DNA of 64,000 nt from contig NZ_MIJY01000006.1 in NCBI RefSeq assembly GCF_001730305.1, forward strand, positions 1 to 64,000, written 5' to 3'. A model generated the notes under the pieces. The model did no database searches, was not told where the DNA came from, and saw only the letters and a program-made list of their open reading frames with translations. Made by a program: the position numbers and the translations under genes. Of this stretch, positions 57,427-63,907 are shown piece by piece (positions within the stretch are counted from its first letter, which is position 1; each line of letters opens with the position of its first letter). The stretch comes from Enterococcus termitis (GTDB lineage Bacteria > Bacillota > Bacilli > Lactobacillales > Enterococcaceae).

Positions 57427-57516
57427 ATGAACGATTCATCTTATAATACACTCTCGCAAGGACGTTATAAGAAGGATGACAAAGATGTCCTGTTGGAAAA
57501 AAGGATAAAACAGTAA
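57427..57516 (+). CDS. Possible 29-codon peptide ORF
   Basis: ATG 57427 to TAA 57516, GAGG 12 bp upstream. The product starts MNDSSYNTLSQGRYKK and ends DKDVLLEKRIKQ; it is highly charged with no hydrophobic stretch. Its start context (GAGGAC...AAAATG...TTC) parallels that of the 13-codon ORF in the next unit. It may be a decayed duplicate. Confidence 0.3.
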   Translation: MNDSSYNTLSQGRYKKDDKDVLLEKRIKQ

Positions 57517-57540
57517 AGTAATACATGTAAGAAAGACACA
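57478..57540 (+). repeat. Peptide-cassette direct repeat, copy 2
   Basis: Second copy, offset 121 bp. A third, weaker echo of the segment before it (CATTATAAGAAATAGACATAGG versus CGTTATAAGAAGGATGACAAAG) lies at ~57645-57670. Confidence 0.7.
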
Positions 57541-57567
57541 GAACAATCAAGAAAGGAGGACGACAAA

Positions 57568-57609
57568 ATGGGAGGCTTCGATATCTTTGGAATATGGTGG
57601 GTGCAATAA
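57568..57609 (+). CDS. 13-residue hydrophobic peptide MGGFDIFGIWWVQ (candidate signal)
   Basis: AGGAGG at 57554-57559, exactly 8 bp before the ATG, is one of the best binding sites in the region. The product is short, aromatic and carries one acidic residue, in the style of SHP/XIP peptides (Asp followed by hydrophobics; a Trp-Trp pair as in ComS/XIP). It lies 282 bp downstream of an RRNPP regulator and upstream of the operon it would control. There is no leader, so export, if it occurs, would need a different route from SHP. It could also be a leader peptide for the gene at 57703. The ORF is seen; signalling is inferred. Confidence 0.55.
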   Translation: MGGFDIFGIWWVQ

Positions 57610-57702
57610 AAGTGTAATGGAACAAATATAAGGTCATAGACAATAGGGCATTATAAGAAATAGACATAGGTAAATTTGTTAACTAGAAGAGGTGATAGAG
57701 TC

Positions 57703-57909
57703 ATGAAAAAGATAAAATACTTCGTTGAGGATCAAGAAATTATACATAAAAAGCTAGTTATTGTAAATGACAATAATGAAGACAAGTTGTTGAAAGTACT
57801 CAATAAAGGGGAATTGTTAAAAATTATCATGATTCCTCAAAAAAATGAAAAAGAATTATTCTTTGAGCATTTGAATATAGAAGATATTGAAGTACTAGAA
57901 ATAGAATGA
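57703..57909 (+). CDS. 68-residue protein of the peptide operon
   Basis: ATG 57703 behind AGAGGTGA. A soluble, charged alpha/beta protein (KKIKYFVEDQEIIHKKLVIV, later KNEKELFFEHLNIEDIEVLEIE). No family recognised. As first gene of the operon it could be an immunity or accessory factor. The ATPase gene starts 32 bp later. Confidence 0.65.
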   Translation: MKKIKYFVEDQEIIHKKLVIVNDNNEDKLLKVLNKGELLKIIMIPQKNEKELFFEHLNIEDIEVLEIE

Positions 57910-57941
57910 AAAAGCCGATTTAAATAATAGGAGTGATCAGA

Positions 57942-58844
57942 ATGCAGGAAATTAAGGGAAATGATTATTTATTAAAAACAACGAACTTAGTAAAAAAATA
58001 CAAAGAATATCAAGCAGTTAATGAGGTTTCAATGACTATTAACAAGGGCGATATTTATGGATTTATTGGAAGAAATGGTGCAGGGAAGACGACGTTTATC
58101 CGATTAGTGACAAGATTGATCGAAAAAAGCTCAGGAACATTGGCTTACAATTCGAAAAAAAATATGAAAATGGGCGCAGTTATTGAAGGTCCAGCTTGTT
58201 ATCCGTATTTGTCTGCGAGAGACAATTTAAAGTATTATGCAATCCAAAAAAATATCAAAAATAAAAAGCGTGTTGATGAAGTATTGGAATTTGTAGGCTT
58301 GGATCAGGTAGATGGGAAAAAACTATTTAAGGATTATTCATTAGGAATGAAACAGAGATTAGGAATTGGTTTAGCAATCTTGGAGCAGCCGGAATTTCTT
58401 ATTTTAGACGAGCCGATCAACGGTTTAGATCCTCAGGGAATTGTCGAAATCAGAGAAATTATTCATCGTTTAAACAAAGAATACGGCACAACAATTTTAA
58501 TTTCAAGTCATATATTAACTGAGCTTTCGTTAGTTGCATCTAGGTATGGAATTATAAATGAAGGAAAACTAATCAAAGAATTGACAAAAGATGAACTGGA
58601 AGATGAATGCGGTCAGTATATCGTTTTAGCGAGTTCAGATAATCAGCAGGCAAAAAAAATACTTAGTGATTCTCAGTTTAATGTAGAAAGTAATGGTACG
58701 GAACTTTATATCAAAACAGAAAAAAATCAAATGGAAAAAGTTGCTCAGCTATTATTTAAGCAGGGAATTTATCCAACAAATTATTACTATAAAGAAGAAA
58801 ATCTAGAAGAGTATTACTTAAACTTGATTGCTGGGGGAGTGTAA
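57942..58844 (+). CDS. ABC transporter ATPase (BcrA/LanF type)
   Basis: 300 residues from ATG 57942 (AGGAG 8 bp upstream; the GTG at 57933 sits in that site). Walker A GRNGAGKTT (~43-51), signature YSLGMKQRLGIG, Walker B FLILDEPINGLDPQG, H-loop ISSHIL. Architecture of BcrA/LanF ATPases, which with a separate permease remove antimicrobial peptides from the membrane of the producer. It ends one base before the permease ATG. Self-immunity against the local peptides is the likely job. Confidence 0.85.
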   Translation: MQEIKGNDYLLKTTNLVKKYKEYQAVNEVSMTINKGDIYGFIGRNGAGKTTFIRLVTRLIEKSSGTLAYNSKKNMKMGAVIEGPACYPYLSARDNLKYYAIQKNIKNKKRVDEVLEFVGLDQVDGKKLFKDYSLGMKQRLGIGLAILEQPEFLILDEPINGLDPQGIVEIREIIHRLNKEYGTTILISSHILTELSLVASRYGIINEGKLIKELTKDELEDECGQYIVLASSDNQQAKKILSDSQFNVESNGTELYIKTEKNQMEKVAQLLFKQGIYPTNYYYKEENLEEYYLNLIAGGV

Positions 58845-58845
58845 G

Positions 58846-59574
58846 ATGATTAATTTATTGAAATCAGATGGCTATAGAATCGTAAAAAGTTCATTGTGTT
58901 TTTATTCAATTTCCGGATTGATTCTATTAGGTGCATTCTTTGGATTTTTAGGATCATCAAGTACTGATACAGCTAAGGATCTAATAGAGTCAGGACTATC
59001 TAATGGATCAATGCTTATCCCTATTTTCCTAACCAATATTTTTATGGTTTGCTGGGGACACGATTTTAATTATCGTGTGGTAAATAATTCATTGATTGCA
59101 GGGGTGAGTAGAAAAACCTTCTTTTTAAGCAAAGTAGTCTTAACGTTTTTATTAACCTTATTATTTGTTAGCGTGTATGCCGTAAGTTTAATGGTAACCA
59201 CCATCCTCTTAAAAGGCGGGTTTCCTTTAGACGTTGCTATCAAACCATTTTTAGTGCAGCTTCCATTATATTTAGCCGCAAGTTGTTTGGGTATTTGTTT
59301 ATTCAATGTATTTCAAGCTTCATATACGTCAGTTGCGGCATTTATTGCCATTGCATTTATTGGAGATACGATTTTATCAAATATCATTTCCAACTATTTT
59401 GAAAAATTCGATGTTCTGTTGGATACGTTGTTCTTTTCTAATTTACGCAGTATTACTGATTTAACTGTATTCACAAGTGAGCAGCTACAAACGGCACTGT
59501 TGAGTAGTTTGATTTATGGTCTTATCGCTTTAGCTGTTAGTTTTAATGTATTTCGTAATCGAGAATTTAAATAA
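58846..59574 (+). CDS. ABC-2 type permease (immunity partner)
   Basis: 242 residues from ATG 58846 (GGGGGAGTG upstream). Six hydrophobic helices (about 18-38, 53-72, 92-115, 130-150, 155-178, 220-238). Fits the LanE/LanG-like membrane half of an immunity transporter. Directly follows its ATPase. Confidence 0.8.
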   Translation: MINLLKSDGYRIVKSSLCFYSISGLILLGAFFGFLGSSSTDTAKDLIESGLSNGSMLIPIFLTNIFMVCWGHDFNYRVVNNSLIAGVSRKTFFLSKVVLTFLLTLLFVSVYAVSLMVTTILLKGGFPLDVAIKPFLVQLPLYLAASCLGICLFNVFQASYTSVAAFIAIAFIGDTILSNIISNYFEKFDVLLDTLFFSNLRSITDLTVFTSEQLQTALLSSLIYGLIALAVSFNVFRNREFK

Positions 59575-59587
59575 CGGGGTGAAAAGA

Positions 59588-60109
59588 ATGAAAAAAAAGT
59601 TTTTTTATGGAACATTATTAGTTGTTTTTCTTATAAGCAGTGTATTTTCTGCAACTAAAGCCTACTCATTAAGTCGTGAAGTAGAAAGTAAAGAAGAAGC
59701 ATTGATCATTTCAAAAAGTAATTATCCTGAGGTATACGATTATATTGATGCACTGACCGTGGACTCGTTTGAGAAAAGAATGAACCAGCAAGATAGTTTT
59801 TATGTTTATGTAGGACGACCAACTTGTGGGGACTGTAATGACTTTGAACCCAAATTGATCAAATTGATTAAAGACTATGATCTTCACGATCAACTACAGT
59901 ATTTAAATGTTGCCAAATTAAGGACTCAGGAAAAATCGTGGGTAAATTTTAAAGAGACTTATAACTTGGTTTATACACCCACACTAGCAAAGATTGAACA
60001 AGGAAAGCTAGTCAGTAAGGTCGAATGGACACCAGAGGCGGGAATTTCAATTTCAGATGTTGAAGAATGGATTGAACTGAACATGATAAAAAATACTGAT
60101 GAAAAGTGA
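59588..60109 (+). CDS. Membrane-anchored thioredoxin-like protein 1
   Basis: 173 residues from ATG 59588 (GGGGTGA upstream; the longer frame overlaps the permease). One N-terminal helix (6-27) that anchors or exports the protein, then a thioredoxin fold: FYVYVGRPTCGDCNDFEP with Cys80 and Cys83, and a cis-Pro loop in YTPTLAKIEQG. Resembles the PedC/BrcD bacteriocin transport accessory proteins, which are thought to form or correct disulfides in exported bacteriocins. Two Cys in each peptide core make that role plausible here. Confidence 0.8.
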   Translation: MKKKFFYGTLLVVFLISSVFSATKAYSLSREVESKEEALIISKSNYPEVYDYIDALTVDSFEKRMNQQDSFYVYVGRPTCGDCNDFEPKLIKLIKDYDLHDQLQYLNVAKLRTQEKSWVNFKETYNLVYTPTLAKIEQGKLVSKVEWTPEAGISISDVEEWIELNMIKNTDEK

Positions 60110-60141
60110 GAAACGACCTAAAGTAATTGGAGGGATGAGTA

Positions 60142-60687
60142 ATGAAAAAGAAAATTATGGTTCTTGTAATCGGTCTGATAGTTGCAATTGGATTTTATAT
60201 AAACTATGTAAATGAAGAAAATATAAAGGTAAGCCAACAATGGGATTTAACAGATGAACAAATGTCTGATATCTCATTAAAAGGAATTAGTCAAGATGTA
60301 TTGGTAGTGCTAGAACAAGGAGATAAAAACAGCGTCAGTATCACTGGAGAAATTCCCAAATCGTTTGGGGAAAAATTAAAAGAGATTCAGCCAAACAAAA
60401 ATAAAATGCTGATTTCATTTGTTACAGATATAGGTGTAAGCGTAGCTAAAAACAGCAAGGAAAAATTGATTGTAACAGTCCAAAGTAAAAATACTGACGT
60501 GTTGAAAAAGCTTAATATTCAGATGAATAAAGGCAATGTGGTCGTAAAAGTCCCTAACAATTTTGAGCGAAATTATGATTTGGTGACTAATCAGGGACAG
60601 GTAAATAATTCAAAGCAGAATAAGCAGACGTCAACTGGGCAGATCAAGGTAGAACTAGGATTTGGCAATATCGATATTATAGAATAA
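60142..60687 (+). CDS. Membrane-anchored DUF4097-like protein
   Basis: 181 residues, GGAGGGATG upstream. N-terminal helix (4-20), then a beta-rich domain: DISLKGISQDVLVVLEQGDKNSVSITGEI, KLIVTVQSKNTDVLKKLNIQMNKGNVVVKVP, and a closing VELGFGNIDIIE. The strand repeats with Gly-Asn turns resemble the DUF4097/adhesin beta-helix. Its role in the operon is unknown; a periplasm-facing binding or immunity function is possible. Confidence 0.6.
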   Translation: MKKKIMVLVIGLIVAIGFYINYVNEENIKVSQQWDLTDEQMSDISLKGISQDVLVVLEQGDKNSVSITGEIPKSFGEKLKEIQPNKNKMLISFVTDIGVSVAKNSKEKLIVTVQSKNTDVLKKLNIQMNKGNVVVKVPNNFERNYDLVTNQGQVNNSKQNKQTSTGQIKVELGFGNIDIIE

Positions 60688-60702
60688 AAGGAGCTGAACT
60701 AA

Positions 60703-62751
60703 ATGTATGCACATATTATGCAGGATATGGTCAATGATTGTGGTATCGCTACGATTCAAACGATGCTCAAGCAACTAAAAGTAAAAAATAGCGTAATAGA
60801 TTTTGACCAGCAAGCGGATACTTTGGAACAAGGGCTATCCTTGCTAGATATACAGGAAGTCTTGGAAAAGAACGGTGTGATGAGTGAGGCATATCAAGTG
60901 ACGGATCTTAAAGAGCTGTTTACACAACGATTTCCCTTGATCTGTGTGACTCATCGAGAAGGAATGCCGCACTATATTGTGATTCATGATGTACAAAGCA
61001 ATCTAGTCACATTTTCAGATCCAGCGGAGCCTAAAATCATCACCGAGCAAATCGAAATTTTTTCAGAAAAATTTATGGGCTATGCGCTTTGTGTGGAGAC
61101 CATTCAAGAGATGAAGAAAGAAAAAGGGAAGCGAATCCAAGAACTTTATGAAGAAATTATAGGGAATGTTGAAATAAAGACTAAATGTGAAATCTTCTTT
61201 CTAACGTTGTTAAAATATATACTGCCACTGAGCGTGACATTTTTTATGCAGTATATCATGATCTTTCAAATGGAAAATATAACTATGCCTTATTTCTTTG
61301 CGGCAGTCGTCTTTTTTCTCTCGCTAATGGGCGCTTATTATTTTGTAAATCAAAAGGATATTCAGTTAAAAACAACCTTAGAAAACCAATTTCAGCAGAA
61401 AGTATTATTTGAATATTATCAGCAAAAAACAAATAATTTTGTAGAAAAACGAAACATGGATAATATCATGGGACATTTTTGGAATTTACTGTTATCCGTT
61501 ACAGGAATCCTGCATAAATTGTATTTAAAATTTGATAGTGTCTTTATTCTATTCTTATTTGGACTTTTATCGAGTATCAATTTATTTCTCGCGATTATCA
61601 TGTGCTTTTGGACAGTCATTTATATCATTCTAGTAATGAAAGAGGCTGGGAAAATTAGAAATTTTGAAAAGGCATTAGTTACTAGCTCAAATAGTTTGTC
61701 TTCAACGATTGAAGAGCAAGTAAGTCATTCTTTGGATATCCGTTTATTCAAAAAAGATGAAGTTGCACAAGAAAAAGTATTGAAAAAGATGTCTGATTAT
61801 TTTGATAAGAAAATGATTAGTTATGAGTTGTCTGCAAAAATAGATTCTTTGTTTGAACTGATTAGTTCTTGTATGCTGCTGAGTGCTTTTGGACTGTTCA
61901 TTTATTCTTACGTTTTTGGAAAAGACCAATCAATGTCTGAATTGATTCTTAGCGTATTTATCATTTCGATCGTCATTTCAAAGCTTAAACCGATTATTCA
62001 AACATGGCTAAAAGTTCAGAAAAGTGAAATGGCAGTCTCTTATATCCAAAATAGTACTACGGATAGTGAGATCGATCGAGAAGTAAATTCTTTAGACCTT
62101 TCTAAAGAATTTAACAAGGTAGAACTAAAAAATATTTCATTTTCATATGAAAATAGCGCAGCAGTGGTATCCAATTTTAATTTGTGCTTAAACAAAGGAA
62201 ACCTTGTAGGGATATCTGGTGGCAATGGCTCAGGCAAAACGACTTTAATAAAGATATTGTTAGGAATTTTGGAAGCAGATACTGGAGAAATAAGTATCGA
62301 CGGACAAAGCTTCTCTTCTCTGACCAATACAGATATTACAGACTATATCAATGTATATTTCCCTGAAATGTCAGTATTTAAAAATTCGATTGGCAATAAT
62401 ATTCAATTTAATTTAGAGGAGAAAGGTGTTCCTCTAAGTAATAAGCTTGCTGAATATCAAAAGCGGTTGAATCTTGAACTGCCGATTAATCATGTGATCT
62501 TTTCTCAGGGAGGAAATCTATCCCAGGGACAAATACAAAAAATATTATTGCTTAGAACCTTAGCAGAAGAAAAACCATTGTATATATTTGATGAGCCTAC
62601 AACGAATTTAGATAGACATTCAACGAAAGAATTTTTCCAAATTATCAAAGAACTATCAAAAAATAAAATAGTCCTCTTAATTACTCATGATCAGAATTTA
62701 CTAGAACAATGCGATGAAATTGTTTCGATGGATGAGGGAGAGAGACGATGA
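60703..62751 (+). CDS. C39-peptidase ABC exporter (bacteriocin processing and export)
   Basis: 682 residues; AAAAGGAG upstream. N-terminal C39 peptidase (1-130) with QDMVNDCGIAT (Gln7, Cys13), His90 in MPHYIVIHD and Asp106 in FSDPAEP: a complete catalytic set. Then five or six membrane helices (~165-440), and the ATPase: Walker A GGNGSGKTT at ~506, LSQGQ signature at ~606, Walker B LYIFDEPTTNLD at ~627, H-loop ITHDQ. Such PCAT proteins cut leaders after a small-residue pair and export the core. Its substrates should be the six peptides downstream. Stop overlaps the next ATG. Confidence 0.92.
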   Translation: MYAHIMQDMVNDCGIATIQTMLKQLKVKNSVIDFDQQADTLEQGLSLLDIQEVLEKNGVMSEAYQVTDLKELFTQRFPLICVTHREGMPHYIVIHDVQSNLVTFSDPAEPKIITEQIEIFSEKFMGYALCVETIQEMKKEKGKRIQELYEEIIGNVEIKTKCEIFFLTLLKYILPLSVTFFMQYIMIFQMENITMPYFFAAVVFFLSLMGAYYFVNQKDIQLKTTLENQFQQKVLFEYYQQKTNNFVEKRNMDNIMGHFWNLLLSVTGILHKLYLKFDSVFILFLFGLLSSINLFLAIIMCFWTVIYIILVMKEAGKIRNFEKALVTSSNSLSSTIEEQVSHSLDIRLFKKDEVAQEKVLKKMSDYFDKKMISYELSAKIDSLFELISSCMLLSAFGLFIYSYVFGKDQSMSELILSVFIISIVISKLKPIIQTWLKVQKSEMAVSYIQNSTTDSEIDREVNSLDLSKEFNKVELKNISFSYENSAAVVSNFNLCLNKGNLVGISGGNGSGKTTLIKILLGILEADTGEISIDGQSFSSLTNTDITDYINVYFPEMSVFKNSIGNNIQFNLEEKGVPLSNKLAEYQKRLNLELPINHVIFSQGGNLSQGQIQKILLLRTLAEEKPLYIFDEPTTNLDRHSTKEFFQIIKELSKNKIVLLITHDQNLLEQCDEIVSMDEGERR

Positions 62752-63155
62752 AAAAAAAGAAATTTATGTTGTTGCTGTTGTTTTTGATGCTTATAACAGG
62801 AAGCTTCTGTTTTACCCAACTCTCTTTTTCCAAGGATAAAGAAAAACTGGAATCAATAACTGAAGAGAAGATAATGACAGCAATAAATGAAAAACGAGAT
62901 TTAATTGTTTATTACGGAAAAGACTCATGCGGAGCCTGTCGTGTGTTTCAACCTGTATTGACAGAAGCAATAAAGACAACACAGAAAAAAGTATATTTTT
63001 TAGATGGTGATAATTTTTCAACGAAAAAATTCAGCGAAAAATATAATATAACTGGAACGCCTACAATGATTGTTATAAAAAATGGCGAAGTCTTAAGATT
63101 TGAGGGGGTGATGGGAAAAGAAGAAACGATAGAGACTTTAGAAATAATAAAATAA
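62748..63155 (+). CDS. Membrane-anchored thioredoxin-like protein 2
   Basis: 135 residues; ATGA overlap with the exporter gene. N-terminal helix (6-25, with a Cys21 that is not a clear lipobox), thioredoxin fold with YYGKDSCGACRVFQP (Cys61, Cys64) and cis-Pro in ITGTPTMIVIKNGE. It is closer to PedC-type accessory proteins than to cytosolic thioredoxin. Coupled to the exporter and immediately before the peptide genes, so peptide disulfide formation during export is likely. Confidence 0.83.
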   Translation: MKKKKFMLLLLFLMLITGSFCFTQLSFSKDKEKLESITEEKIMTAINEKRDLIVYYGKDSCGACRVFQPVLTEAIKTTQKKVYFLDGDNFSTKKFSEKYNITGTPTMIVIKNGEVLRFEGVMGKEETIETLEIIK

Positions 63156-63230
63156 TATGGGTAAAAAATTCTTTGTAGCAAATCATGCGAGGGATTTGAT
63201 ATATAAATAATTAGAAAAGAGGAAATACAC

Positions 63231-63314
63231 ATGAAAAAAATGACAAGAACAGAGAAAACCGAAGTAAAAGCAGGCTGGGTCTGTGTATTATGGGGAGCCG
63301 TATGTTGGGGCTAA
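63231..63314 (+). CDS. Trp/Cys micropeptide precursor, copy 1
   Basis: 27 residues: leader MKKMTRTEKTEVKAG and core WVCVLWGAVCWG. Counting back from the leader end, Met -12, Glu -8, Val -4 and Ala-Gly at -2/-1 fall where C39 leaders have conserved residues (Lys replaces the usual Leu at -7). The core has three Trp and two Cys six residues apart and no charge. Expected fate: cleavage after Ala-Gly and export by the C39 transporter, then Cys3-Cys10 disulfide. Antimicrobial or signalling activity is unknown. Its binding site (AGAGGAAA) is slightly weaker than those of the other copies. Confidence 0.85.
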   Translation: MKKMTRTEKTEVKAGWVCVLWGAVCWG

Positions 63315-63343
63315 ACTAAAAAGGAGGAAACACACATGAAAAA

Positions 63344-63418
63344 ATGACAAGAACAGAGAAAACCGAAGTAAAAGCAGGCTGGGTCTGTGTATTATGGGGA
63401 GCCGTATGCTGGGGCTAA
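63344..63418 (+). CDS. Trp/Cys micropeptide precursor, copy 2 (5' frameshift)
   Basis: This copy has six A after its first ATG (63336) instead of seven, so that frame reads Met-Lys-Lys-stop. The second ATG (63344) still opens the full remainder: MTRTEKTEVKAG then the same core, 24 residues, but 16 bp from the AGGAGG site instead of 8. It is therefore weakened or silent, unless slippage in the A-tract restores it or the base was missed in sequencing. Confidence 0.55.
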   Translation: MTRTEKTEVKAGWVCVLWGAVCWG

Positions 63419-63439
63419 ACTAAAAAGGAGGAAGCACAC

Positions 63440-63523
63440 ATGAAAAAAATGACAAGAATAGAGAAAACCGAAGTAAAAGCAGGCTGGGTCTGCGTATTAT
63501 GGGGAGCCGTATGTTGGGGCTAA
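63440..63523 (+). CDS. Trp/Cys micropeptide precursor, copy 3
   Basis: 27 residues; identical core. The one amino-acid change in the array is here: Thr7 to Ile in the leader (ACA to ATA), outside the positions C39 peptidases read. First Cys codon TGC. AGGAGG 8 bp upstream. Confidence 0.85.
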   Translation: MKKMTRIEKTEVKAGWVCVLWGAVCWG

Positions 63524-63544
63524 ACTAAAAAGGAGGAAACACAC

Positions 63545-63628
63545 ATGAAAAAAATGACAAGAACAGAAAAAACCGAAGTAAAAGCAGGCTGGGTCTGCGT
63601 ATTATGGGGAGCCGTATGTTGGGGCTAA
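63545..63628 (+). CDS. Trp/Cys micropeptide precursor, copy 4
   Basis: 27 residues, same protein as copy 1; silent changes GAA for GAG and TGC for TGT. AGGAGG 8 bp upstream. Confidence 0.85.
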   Translation: MKKMTRTEKTEVKAGWVCVLWGAVCWG

Positions 63629-63649
63629 ACTAAAAAGGAGGAAACACAC

Positions 63650-63733
63650 ATGAAAAAAATGACAAGAACAGAAAAAACCGAAGTAAAAGCAGGCTGGGTC
63701 TGCGTATTATGGGGAGCCGTATGTTGGGGCTAA
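63650..63733 (+). CDS. Trp/Cys micropeptide precursor, copy 5
   Basis: 27 residues, same protein; nucleotide sequence the same as copy 4 over the ORF, the best sign of recent duplication. AGGAGG 8 bp upstream. Confidence 0.85.
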   Translation: MKKMTRTEKTEVKAGWVCVLWGAVCWG

Positions 63734-63754
63734 ACTAAAAAGGAGGAAACACAC

Positions 63755-63838
63755 ATGAAAAAAATGACAAGAACAGAAAAAACCGAAGTAAAAGCAGGCT
63801 GGGTCTGTGTATTATGGGGAGCTGTATGCTGGGGCTAG
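63755..63838 (+). CDS. Trp/Cys micropeptide precursor, copy 6
   Basis: 27 residues, same protein; differs by GCT for the core Ala, TGC for the second Cys, and stop TAG instead of TAA. It marks the end of the array; the sequence after the stop is unique and leads to a strong terminator 22 bp on. Confidence 0.85.
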   Translation: MKKMTRTEKTEVKAGWVCVLWGAVCWG

Positions 63839-63860
63839 GTTAACAGCAGAGGGAGACAAG

Positions 63861-63907
63861 AAAAAGGTGAGAAATCTGAACTCATTCAGAATTCTCACCT
63901 TTTTTTA
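63861..63907 (+). terminator. Terminator of the peptide operon
   Basis: AAAAAGGTGAGAAATCTGAA pairs with TTCAGAATTCTCACCTTTTT with one mismatch and a 4-base loop, then T-tract. A strong end to the whole cluster. Confidence 0.93.

Larger units (their letters stand above)
63217..63838 (+). repeat. Six tandem ~105-bp peptide-gene repeats
   Basis: ATG positions 63231, 63336, 63440, 63545, 63650, 63755: spacing 105, 104, 105, 105, 105. Each unit holds AGGAGG (GAGG in the first), a CACAC spacer, a 27-codon ORF, a stop and AAACTAAAA. Differences between units are few and nearly all silent, so the array expanded recently or is kept uniform by recombination. Confidence 0.97.

Noticed and set aside
63217-63838. 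CRISPR-like array of regular repeats
   Set aside because: Units are 105 bp with no variable spacers, and each contains an ORF and a ribosome binding site; no cas genes are nearby.
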